From: Pelagibacterium flavum
GTDB lineage: Bacteria > Pseudomonadota > Alphaproteobacteria > Rhizobiales > Devosiaceae
Length of the DNA stretch: 64,000 nucleotides
Direction: 5' to 3'
NCBI RefSeq assembly: GCF_025854335.1
Contig: NZ_CP107716.1
Location: 2,163,001 to 2,227,000 of the forward strand
Both the position numbers and the translations under genes were made by a program. The notes beneath the pieces were generated by a model. It was not told the DNA's origin and searched no databases. It worked only from the letters and a program-made list of their open reading frames with translations. Below, in pieces: positions 29,921 to 37,245 of the stretch. How positions within the stretch are numbered: position 1 is the first letter of the stretch; each line of letters starts with the position of its first letter.

Positions 29921-30889
29921 ATGACACTCAGGATTGCCATTCTCGATGATTATCAGAATGTGGCGCTCAAGCTGGCTGATTGGAGCAAGCTGGGGCCGGA
30001 CGTGGACATCAAGGTCTTCGACGAAAACCTGGGCAGCGAAGACGAGGCAGCCAAGGCTCTGGCCGGGTTCGACGTGATCTGTCTGATGCGCGAGCGGATG
30101 GCGCTGCCGGCCTCGCTGATCGCCAGATTGCCCGATCTCAAGCTGGTCAACGTGACGGGCGCACGGGTGCGGGTGATCGATTTCGACGCGGCCGTGGCGC
30201 AAGGAATCACGGTCTGCCACACCTATGCGGGCGATTCAAAGAACGCCACGCCCGAAATGGCGTGGGGGCTCATCCTGGCCAGTGCGCGGCACTTGGCCGA
30301 CGAGCATCAGCGGGTGCGTGAGGGCGGGTGGCAGACCACCATCGGCACCAAGCTGGGCGGCAAGACGCTGGGGATTGTCGGGCTGGGCAAGCTGGGCAGC
30401 CGAATGGCGAAAATAGCCCAGGCGTTCGAGATGGACGTGATCGCATGGAGTCAGCATTTGACCGACGAGCGGGCCCAGGAGTGCGGGGCGCGACGGGTGG
30501 ACAAAGAAACGCTGTTCCGCGAGGCGGACGTTGTGAGCCTGCATCTGATCCTTTCGGATCGCTCACGCCATGTCGTGGGGCGGCAGGAAATCGAATCCAT
30601 GAAAGAGGGCGCGATCCTGGTCAACACCTCGCGCGGGCCGCTGATCGACGAGGCGGCGCTGATCGACGCACTTGTGGCAGGACGCATCAGAGCCGGGCTG
30701 GACGTTTATGATGTCGAGCCCCTGCCCCAGGGTCATGCGCTGCGCAGCGCGCCGAATGTGACGCTGAGCCCGCATCTGGGCTATGTGACGCAAGAGGCTT
30801 ACGAATTTTTCTACCGCGATATTGTGGACAACATCATCGCGTGGCGCGAGGGGGCGCCGGTGCGGGTGCTCGCCGCGCCGGAAAAATGA
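29921..30889 (+). CDS. D-isomer specific 2-hydroxyacid dehydrogenase
   Basis: A 322-residue NAD-dependent dehydrogenase. The nucleotide-binding motif GIVGLGKLGSRMA is in the middle, LVNTSRGPLIDEAAL and the C-terminal SPHLGYVTQEAYEFF (catalytic His) are typical; the catalytic Arg is in LHLILSDRSRHVV. Family members act on phosphoglycerate, glyoxylate, D-lactate or related acids; this one resembles the broad phosphoglycerate-dehydrogenase-like group. I chose the ATG at 29921 with GAGGAAA upstream rather than the TTG at 29906 overlapping the previous stop. Its partner in this operon is an Ldh-type dehydrogenase, so the pair might invert or oxidise a hydroxyacid through its keto form. Confidence 0.88.
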   Translation: MTLRIAILDDYQNVALKLADWSKLGPDVDIKVFDENLGSEDEAAKALAGFDVICLMRERMALPASLIARLPDLKLVNVTGARVRVIDFDAAVAQGITVCHTYAGDSKNATPEMAWGLILASARHLADEHQRVREGGWQTTIGTKLGGKTLGIVGLGKLGSRMAKIAQAFEMDVIAWSQHLTDERAQECGARRVDKETLFREADVVSLHLILSDRSRHVVGRQEIESMKEGAILVNTSRGPLIDEAALIDALVAGRIRAGLDVYDVEPLPQGHALRSAPNVTLSPHLGYVTQEAYEFFYRDIVDNIIAWREGAPVRVLAAPEK

Positions 30890-30907
30890 CAAAAGGAGAC
30901 TTATCGC

Positions 30908-31390
30908 GTGGCTATTAAAAAAACCGCTGATCTCGTTGACGGGTATGATGAAAAGCTCACTTTCTGTAATTATCCGCTGATCAAGTTCGGGCAGGCTGAG
31001 GGGTTTGAGGGCGAGATCGTGACGCTCAAGACGTTCGAGGATAACGCGCTGCTGCGTGAGATTCTCGAACAGCAGGGTCATGGACGGGTGCTGGTGGTCG
31101 ATGGCGGCGGGTCGACCCGCGTGGCGATCGTGGGCGACCAGATCGCGGCGCTGGCCATGACCAATGGCTGGGCCGGGCTGGTGCTTAACGGGTCGGTTCG
31201 GGACAGCGTTGATATCGACGCTATGGATTACGCCGTGTTTGCTGTGGGAACTTCGCCCAAGAAATCGACCAAGACGCGGGCAGGCTTCAAGGACGTGCCT
31301 GTGACGTTCGGAGACGTGACGTTTACGCCCGGGCATTATCTTTATGCCGATGCGGACGGGGTGCTGGTTTCGGAAAAGCCGGTGGAATAG
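30908..31390 (+). CDS. RraA-family protein, probable 4-carboxy-4-hydroxy-2-oxoadipate / HMG aldolase or oxaloacetate decarboxylase
   Basis: A 160-residue protein with the length and fold of E. coli RraA (RNase E inhibitor): FEDNALLREILEQQ, RVLVVDGGGSTRVAIVGD. It has the Arg-Asp pair in NGSVRDSVD, which corresponds to the divalent-metal/pyruvate-binding RD of class II HMG/CHA aldolases, whereas E. coli RraA has Arg-Gln there. That and the catabolic context favour an aldolase or decarboxylase over an RNase regulator. The start is GTG with GGAGA eight bases upstream. Last gene of the plus-strand catabolic run, closed by a bidirectional terminator. Confidence 0.82.
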   Translation: MAIKKTADLVDGYDEKLTFCNYPLIKFGQAEGFEGEIVTLKTFEDNALLREILEQQGHGRVLVVDGGGSTRVAIVGDQIAALAMTNGWAGLVLNGSVRDSVDIDAMDYAVFAVGTSPKKSTKTRAGFKDVPVTFGDVTFTPGHYLYADADGVLVSEKPVE

Positions 31391-31391
31391 A

Positions 31392-31421
31392 GCAAAAGGG
31401 CTGCTGGAGCAGTCCTTTTGC
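31392..31421. terminator. Bidirectional intrinsic terminator between convergent catabolic operons
   Basis: A 13-bp stem with one G-T wobble (GCAAAAGGGCTGC / GCAGTCCTTTTGC) and a TGGA loop starts 1 bp after the rraA stop. The A-run and T-run give a T-tract on either strand, so it can end both the plus-strand rraA transcript and the minus-strand dehydrogenase transcript. Confidence 0.8.
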
Positions 31422-31452
31422 CGGTCCGATGAACGCGATGACGGCCGGCGCT

Positions 31453-32508
31453 TTAAAGTAGCGCGACGACAGCTTTTGTGAAGTCCCTGGTGCCTAGCGA
31501 TCCTCCGAGATCGCCGGTACGGGTATCGGGGTTTTCCAAGGTCCTGTCGATAGCCTGTTCGATTGCCGCGCTGGCGGAGGTAAAGGCGTCCTTGCCCGAT
31601 TTGCGGCCGTACCAATCGAGCAGCATGGCGCAGGAGAGGATCATCGAGGTTGGGTTCGCCTTGTCCTGACCGGCGATATCGGGGGCAGAACCGTGCTGGG
31701 CCTGAGCGGCGGCATGGACGTCTCCGGCGTTGAGCGAACCGGCAAGGCCCAGACTGCCCGAAAGCTCGGAGGCGAGATCGGAGAGCGTATCGCCGTAGAA
31801 GTTGGTGGTACAGATGACGTCATAACGGGATGCGTCGCGGACCAGCAGGGCGGCCATGGCGTCGATGAGGACATCGTCGAGTTCGACATCGGGGAAGTCC
31901 CTGGCCACGTCGCGAACGGTCTTGAGGAACAGGCCATCGGTGACCTGAAAGGCATTTGCCTTGTGGACGGCGGTGACCTTGCTGCGGCGCTTGCGGGCCA
32001 ACTCGAACGAGCGGCGGGCAATTCTTTCGCACGCAACCGCCGTTATCTTGCGCATTGAAATCGCAACGCCTTCGACCGGCATGAACTCGCCCGGGCCGGA
32101 AAACATGTTGCGGTCTGGGTACATGCCCTCGGTGTTTTCGCGCATGATGACCAGATCCATGTCCGTCCCGCGATGCGGCAGGCTGGGCCGCGTGCGGGCG
32201 GGCCGGACATTGGCGTAAAGATCGAGCCCGATGCGGAAGGCCGCGGAATAGTTGATGCCGCCCTTGTCGCGCGGGGGATAATCAAGATTGGACATCGGGC
32301 CGAGCAGGACGCCGTCGAGCGTTCTGGCCAGAGGCAGGATGTCGTCGGGCAGGCTGGTGCCGTGGGTCTTGAGCGCGGCAAGGCCCACGTCGCGGTGCGT
32401 GTAGTCGAGAGCAAGGCCGAATTTGGCATCGGCGGCGGCCAGGATCTCGAGGCTTGCGGCCATGATTTCAGGCCCGATGCCATCGCCGGGGAGAACGAGA
32501 AGTTTCAT
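31453..32508 (-). CDS. Isocitrate/isopropylmalate dehydrogenase family protein
   Basis: A 351-residue beta-decarboxylating dehydrogenase. Motifs: LPGDGIGPEIM at the N-terminus, RENTEGMYPD (substrate loop), the catalytic Lys in VHKANAFQVTDG, IDAMAALLV, and the metal-binding region CTTNFYGDTLSDLASEL followed by GSLGLAGSLN. The family oxidises malate-type substrates such as isocitrate, 3-isopropylmalate, homoisocitrate and tartrate. The conserved position leading to the nucleotide site carries Ala-Gln-His-Gly-Ser in place of the usual HGSAPDIAGQ start but the latter follows, so the fold is intact. It follows prpF by 10 bp. A housekeeping LeuB or Icd is less likely because of the context. Confidence 0.85.
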   Translation of the reverse strand: MKLLVLPGDGIGPEIMAASLEILAAADAKFGLALDYTHRDVGLAALKTHGTSLPDDILPLARTLDGVLLGPMSNLDYPPRDKGGINYSAAFRIGLDLYANVRPARTRPSLPHRGTDMDLVIMRENTEGMYPDRNMFSGPGEFMPVEGVAISMRKITAVACERIARRSFELARKRRSKVTAVHKANAFQVTDGLFLKTVRDVARDFPDVELDDVLIDAMAALLVRDASRYDVICTTNFYGDTLSDLASELSGSLGLAGSLNAGDVHAAAQAQHGSAPDIAGQDKANPTSMILSCAMLLDWYGRKSGKDAFTSASAAIEQAIDRTLENPDTRTGDLGGSLGTRDFTKAVVALL

Positions 32509-32518
32509 AAGATCAGCC

Positions 32519-33613
32519 TTATCCGAGCAGATCGGCGGGAACGTAGAGTTCACCGGCCATCAGCTTGCGGGCGGTACGGATGGCGCCGCCGCTGATTACC
32601 TCAAGATTGGCGCCCGAACCTTTTGTCTTCAGCGCCACGTCGAGCAGGCCGGAGGGGTGTTCGATGAGAACAAGGCGGTCGTCGCCCTCGGGCCGCCTGG
32701 CCAGGCCATCGGAAACCGAACCTTCGAGCATGGCGCATGTGGATACGCACAGCCCACCGGTGACGGCAAAGGCGGCATGGGTGTTCTGGGGCACGAAATA
32801 GCGGGCGGAGATATGCCCCTCGCCCTTTGGTTCGGACAACATCGCGACCTTGGGGATGACCTTGCCGGTGACGTCGCCGAGACCCATACGCTCGCCGGCG
32901 ATCATGCGCATGGCTTCCATACGGGCAAAGAAATCGGCGTCGGCATCGAGTTCGGCCGGTGTTTCGTAGCCCGTCTTGCCCAGGTCGGCGGCGCGGAAGA
33001 TCATCATGGGGACGGACACATCGATCAGAGTGACAACGACGCCGTTGATCTGCTCGATAAGGTTGCCGGTGGGCAAAAGCTTGCCTGTCTTGGATCCGAC
33101 GATATCCATGAAATTGAGGCGCACAGGTGCCGCTGTGCCGGGCACACCGGCGATTTCGGTATCGCCAGCATAGACCACGCCATCAGCATCGGTTTTGACA
33201 ATGGCTTCGATGCGGCTGTTGGTATTGACGTTGAAGATGGTGACGGCGGTTTCTTCTCCGGTGATTTCGACCATGCCACGCTCAATGGCGAAAGGGCCGA
33301 CTCCCGAGAGGATATTGCCGCAGGACGGCGCGGTGTCCACGAAGGCTTCGGTGATCGAAACCTGGGCGAATAGATAATCGACATCGACGCCTTCACGGGT
33401 CGAGGGCTGCACCATGGCGACCTTGGAGGTCAGCGTGGTGGCGCCCCCTACCCCATCGATCTGGCGTGCATCGGGAGACCCCATGGCTGCCAGAAGAACC
33501 TTGTCGCGGGTTTCGACATCGGCCGGAAGGTCGGTGGTTACGAAATACGGGCCCTTGGATGTCCCGCCGCGCATGAGAATGCAGGGAATGGCAGCTTGCT
33601 TTGTCATCGTCAT
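32519..33613 (-). CDS. PrpF / 4-oxalomesaconate tautomerase family isomerase
   Basis: A 364-residue protein of the PrpF family (diaminopimelate-epimerase fold, two similar halves). The N-terminal CILMRGGTSKGPYF and the cysteine motif PSCGNILSGVGPFA are typical. PrpF isomerises aconitates (trans to cis) in the AcnD branch of methylcitrate metabolism, and the related GalD tautomerises 4-oxalomesaconate in gallate degradation. Both fit a locus with a tricarballylate dehydrogenase and an RraA-type aldolase. The start at 33613 (MTMTKQAAIPC) is a choice between two close ATGs. It lies between tctAB and the IPMDH-like gene on the same strand. Confidence 0.87.
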   Translation of the reverse strand: MTMTKQAAIPCILMRGGTSKGPYFVTTDLPADVETRDKVLLAAMGSPDARQIDGVGGATTLTSKVAMVQPSTREGVDVDYLFAQVSITEAFVDTAPSCGNILSGVGPFAIERGMVEITGEETAVTIFNVNTNSRIEAIVKTDADGVVYAGDTEIAGVPGTAAPVRLNFMDIVGSKTGKLLPTGNLIEQINGVVVTLIDVSVPMMIFRAADLGKTGYETPAELDADADFFARMEAMRMIAGERMGLGDVTGKVIPKVAMLSEPKGEGHISARYFVPQNTHAAFAVTGGLCVSTCAMLEGSVSDGLARRPEGDDRLVLIEHPSGLLDVALKTKGSGANLEVISGGAIRTARKLMAGELYVPADLLG

Positions 33614-33737
33614 CTTCACAGTTGTGTCCGTTCCCCTTGGGGTCGGACGAACTCGGTTCGATACTGGACGCGCTTTAGCAGAACGGCGCTCGTCAAAGGA
33701 TTGAGCAATGGTGTTGCCCGGCATCGCGGTTTGGCAA

Positions 33738-33772
33738 TGAAGGGCGGTGAACAGATATGCCCCCGCCCTTCA
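33738..33772 (-). terminator. Hairpin between tctAB and prpF
   Basis: TGAAGGGCGG and CCGCCCTTCA form a perfect 10-bp stem with a 15-nt loop, 37 bp after the tctAB stop on the minus strand. The following bases are only moderately T-rich, so partial termination or mRNA stabilisation is as likely as full termination. Confidence 0.5.
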
Positions 33773-33808
33773 GCAGGATAAGTGGCGCGCACCTATCCTG
33801 GAAACGCT

Positions 33809-35797
33809 CTAGCGGAACGGCCAGGGCAGACGGAACTGACCCTGCAGGAACCCGGCCGGCATGACAAGGTTGAGCGAGCGGGCCAGGACCATCATGAAAA
33901 TCGCCGCAGCGAGGGTCAGCAGTATCGTCTTGAGCCAGCTCGCCTTGGCCATGGTCCTGAGGAAGGTCACAAAGAAGACCAGCAATGCTGCAAAATAGCC
34001 CGCAATGGCGACGAGGCCGACAAACAGGGCAAGCCAGGCCAGCATGGCCCATGCACCGCCGCGGACGTCGTGTTCACGCGGGGTGACCTCGGTGTCGAAA
34101 TTGGCCGTCGATTCGAGCTTGCCCATGACCAGTGGCACCATGGCCACCAGAGTTGCGGCGACGCCTACAACGGCCACCCAGGTCGGGAAGATGCCGCCCA
34201 GCTGGGTCAATCCGAACGATTCCCAGAATACGAAGACAAAGCCGGCCAACACCGCAGCGCCGAACAGGATTTGCGGCCAGGCCTGACCTGGCTGAGCGAG
34301 CTCGGTGGAGCCTTCTGTGCTGACCTTGGCAGCTTCTTCGCCCGGACGCGTGCGGGCGCCGAGCCAGACCGAGACGACCGTGAGCACGATGATGCCGATG
34401 ACCAGCGGCCGGGTGAGGAAACCCCAGCCCGAGAACTGGACTGCCTGGTAGAGGTAACGTTCCGCCTGGGTGGCAAGAACAAAGCCGATCAGGAAGCCGG
34501 GACGCGGCCAGCCGAAGCGCTTGAGCAATACCCCGATGGCGCCGACGATCAGCAAGGCGACAAGGTCATTGAGCGAGCGCGTAGCCTGGAAGGACGCAAA
34601 CGTTATGACCATGATCATGAATGGCGCGATCAGCGTGTAGCGGATCGTGGTCAGACGGGCGATGCCGGGTGCGGCGACGATGCACAACAGTGTGCCGATG
34701 ACATTGGCCAGGGCCAGCGACCACACGATGGTGTAGGTCACGTCAAGATTGCGGTCCGCCATGGCGGGGCCGGGCTGAATGCCGAGCAGGATGAGACCGG
34801 CGAGGAACACCGCCATCGACCCCGACCCGGGAATGCCGAACAAAAGCGTGGGGATCAGCCCGCCGCCTTCCTTGGCATTGTTGGCCGATTCCGGCGCGAT
34901 AACGCCGCGAATGTCGCCCTTGCCGTACTGCGAGCGGTCCCTGGAGGTCTGGACCACATGGCCATAGGCGATCCAATCGACCACCGAACCGCCGAGACCG
35001 GGGATGGCGCCGATGATGGCACCAAGGCCCGAACAGCGCAGAGCGAGCCATTTATAAGTCCAGGTGTCCTTGAGCCCCTGCAACCAGCCGTGGCCCAAAG
35101 AGGAGGACTTGCTGGCGATTGAGGAGCCGCCGCGCAGCAGGTCGACGATTTCGGGGACGGCGAACAGGCCCAGCGCCACGATGACCAGCGGAATGCCGGT
35201 CGAGAGATAGAGCAGCCCGAAATCCATACGATATTCGCCAGTGGCCGGTGCTGCGCCGACGGCGCCGAAGGCCAACCCCAAAGCAGCGGCGGCGACGCCC
35301 TTGGCAAGGTTGTTACCCGAAAGGACGCCGACCATCGAGAGGCCGAAAAGGGTCAGAGCGAACAACTCGGCCGAGGAAAAACTCAGGATGAGCGGGCGCG
35401 CGATGACCACGAAGCCGGTCAGGATCAGAGCGCCGAACAGACCGCCCATGAGTGAGGCCGAAAAGGCCGCCGAAAGCGCGCGGGCCGCCTGCCCCTTCTT
35501 GGCCAGTGGAAATCCATCGAGAACGGTTGCCTGACTGGCGGTCGAGCCAGGAATACCCATCAGCACCGACGCAAAGGTGTCGGAGGTGGGAATGATGGCG
35601 ACGAGGCCGATGAGCATGGCGAGCGCGGACGTCTGGTCCATGCCGTAAAGGAACGGCAGGAGCAGCGACAAACCAACGATGCCGCCCAGACCGGGCAGAA
35701 TGCCGATGACGAGACCCAACAGCACGCCGAGAGTCAGGAACATCATGTGGTGAGGGGTCAGCAGTTCAACAAGTGCTGAAAAAAGTACGTCGAGCAT
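33809..35797 (-). CDS. tctA: Tripartite tricarboxylate transporter, TctA large subunit fused to TctB small subunit
   Basis: A 662-residue membrane protein. Residues 1 to about 500 are the TctA permease, with the two family motifs VIGILPGLGGIVGLSLLLPF near the N-terminus and IIGAIPGLGGSVVDWIAYG near residue 260, plus LLFGIPGSGSMAVFL. After a hydrophilic stretch (about 487-515) a further four membrane segments match the TctB small subunit, which is normally a separate gene. TctA/TctB import citrate-like acids driven by an ion gradient with a periplasmic TctC receptor, whose gene lies just upstream. I see no separate tctB in the locus, supporting a functional fusion. Confidence 0.88.
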   Translation of the reverse strand: MLDVLFSALVELLTPHHMMFLTLGVLLGLVIGILPGLGGIVGLSLLLPFLYGMDQTSALAMLIGLVAIIPTSDTFASVLMGIPGSTASQATVLDGFPLAKKGQAARALSAAFSASLMGGLFGALILTGFVVIARPLILSFSSAELFALTLFGLSMVGVLSGNNLAKGVAAAALGLAFGAVGAAPATGEYRMDFGLLYLSTGIPLVIVALGLFAVPEIVDLLRGGSSIASKSSSLGHGWLQGLKDTWTYKWLALRCSGLGAIIGAIPGLGGSVVDWIAYGHVVQTSRDRSQYGKGDIRGVIAPESANNAKEGGGLIPTLLFGIPGSGSMAVFLAGLILLGIQPGPAMADRNLDVTYTIVWSLALANVIGTLLCIVAAPGIARLTTIRYTLIAPFMIMVITFASFQATRSLNDLVALLIVGAIGVLLKRFGWPRPGFLIGFVLATQAERYLYQAVQFSGWGFLTRPLVIGIIVLTVVSVWLGARTRPGEEAAKVSTEGSTELAQPGQAWPQILFGAAVLAGFVFVFWESFGLTQLGGIFPTWVAVVGVAATLVAMVPLVMGKLESTANFDTEVTPREHDVRGGAWAMLAWLALFVGLVAIAGYFAALLVFFVTFLRTMAKASWLKTILLTLAAAIFMMVLARSLNLVMPAGFLQGQFRLPWPFR

Positions 35798-35885
35798 ATT
35801 GGTTACTCGTGAGTTTTGCCGAACACTGGCTCGGGTTCAGGCGCGGTGTTGCTTGCAGAGCAAAGCGCGCATCAGGAACGATACA

Positions 35886-35913
35886 GCGCCGCGACTCGCT
35901 GGAGCCGCGGCGC
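35886..35913 (-). promoter_or_regulatory. GC-rich hairpin between tctC and tctA
   Basis: GCGCCGCG and CGCGGCGC form a perfect 8-bp stem with a 12-nt loop, 14 bp after the tctC stop codon and before tctA. No T-tract follows. Such hairpins after binding-protein genes commonly stabilise the upstream message and lower expression of the membrane subunit. Confidence 0.5.
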
Positions 35914-35927
35914 CGTCAAGGACAAGC

Positions 35928-37034
35928 TTAGTCCAGGGTGACCTGGTAGTTCTCGGACAGGAACTGGCGCACCCAGTCGCGTGCCACGGGGTCGATCGTG
36001 GTCGCGGCGGTGTAAACGCCCGCCACTTCGTCACCCACTGCCTGGTCGTACTCGCCCAGCACTTCGACCTTTGCAGCCTGAAGCTCAGGATCATTGACCG
36101 CGTCGATGAACGCCTGACGATAAGCCGCTACGATTTCGGGCGGGGTTCCGTTGGGAAGCATGGCCGGCTTCTGTGCGGCAAAGCCCGAACCGAAGAAGGC
36201 GAGATAGGCCTGCAGTTCGATGCCAGCGGCACCCATTTCGCCATGAACCATTTCATAGGCCTCAAGGAAATGGGGCAGATCGGGGAAGGTCGGGTCGCGC
36301 TGGACATTTCCTTCTCCGTCGAGCACGCCCCAGGAAAAGAGCGGCACGGCGTCGCCGGCTTCGACAAGCGGAACCACGTTGGTCAGATAGGCCGACGAGG
36401 TCTGGTAATCGATTGTGGCTTCGCCACGCTCGAAGGCCAGACGACCATCGCCACGGCCGGTCATGCCGAAGACGTGACGAACGTTGAGGCCGAGCACCTC
36501 AAAGGCGAGCAGCGGAACGAGATCGAGCGAGGTCGCGCCCTGGCTGGCATAAACCAGTTCGGTGTCCATGATCTCGCCGAGCTGGGACGCGTCCGAAATG
36601 CCGAGGCTGGCCGGGACGTACACCACGCCGCCGGTCGGAGAGACCAGAACGGGCTGAAGTTCGGCATAGTCGTACTGAACGCGGCTATCGCCGAGCAGGA
36701 ACGGGAACTGGGTGGAACCGGACGTGCCGAGCAAGGAGAGCCCATCGGGCTCGGCCCGGGCAACGAACTCGTTGGCACCGGTGATCGAACCACCGCCAGG
36801 AACGTTGCGAACGATCACGTTGGGCTGTCCGGGCAGGTATTTGGACAGATAAGGCGCGTAAAAACGTGCCCAGACGTCGGACCCGCCACCTTCGGAGAAC
36901 GGAATCCACCACTCGACGGTCTGGCCGGAGAAATCGACCTCCTGAGCCTGAACGGAAACCGGCGCGATGGCAATCGAGGCCGCCGCAACAGCGGACGCGG
37001 CCAAACCCCGCGCGAAGCGAAGTGCATTTTTCAT
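35928..37034 (-). CDS. tctC: TctC-family tricarboxylate-binding protein (first copy)
   Basis: A 368-residue periplasmic receptor with a clear signal peptide (MKNALRFARGLAASAVAAA...VQAQ, cleavage near residue 31). The mature part begins VDFSGQTVEWWIPFSEGGG, the phosphate-free carboxylate-binding loop of the family, followed by NVPGGG and GTSGSTQF. The ATG at 37034 has a perfect GGAGGAT six bases upstream. It precedes tctAB in the same direction. It is closely similar to the second copy at 39565-40659. Both share features (PFSxGGGSD, SGSTQFP) that set them apart from the usual PxPAGGxxD type of TctC. Confidence 0.9.
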   Translation of the reverse strand: MKNALRFARGLAASAVAAASIAIAPVSVQAQEVDFSGQTVEWWIPFSEGGGSDVWARFYAPYLSKYLPGQPNVIVRNVPGGGSITGANEFVARAEPDGLSLLGTSGSTQFPFLLGDSRVQYDYAELQPVLVSPTGGVVYVPASLGISDASQLGEIMDTELVYASQGATSLDLVPLLAFEVLGLNVRHVFGMTGRGDGRLAFERGEATIDYQTSSAYLTNVVPLVEAGDAVPLFSWGVLDGEGNVQRDPTFPDLPHFLEAYEMVHGEMGAAGIELQAYLAFFGSGFAAQKPAMLPNGTPPEIVAAYRQAFIDAVNDPELQAAKVEVLGEYDQAVGDEVAGVYTAATTIDPVARDWVRQFLSENYQVTLD

Positions 37035-37145
37035 ATAGGATCCTCCCATAGAGTTGGCAGCCAGACCTCCGCATTGCCCCCGCGCCGTGCCTCCCCAGCC
37101 GGCCTTCGGTCCATCCGAGCGTTGCTCCGTGATGTTCTCCGGCCT

Positions 37146-37161
37146 TTGCCAGGCATGGCAA
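37146..37161. promoter_or_regulatory. Palindrome TTGCCA-N4-TGGCAA upstream of tctC
   Basis: A perfect 6-bp inverted repeat with a 4-bp spacer in the 211-bp gap between the sensor kinase gene and tctC, about 110 bp before the tctC start codon. TGGCAA half sites also occur twice (39424 and 39452) ahead of the second tctC. It may be a regulator binding site, possibly for the TctD-like protein. Confidence 0.35.
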
Positions 37162-37245
37162 GGAAATGCGGAAACAACGGATGTCTGCTGACGGCCATCA
37201 TGGACCACCAAGCTGTCGAGAAGCTGTCCGGTGCAAAACCGATCC

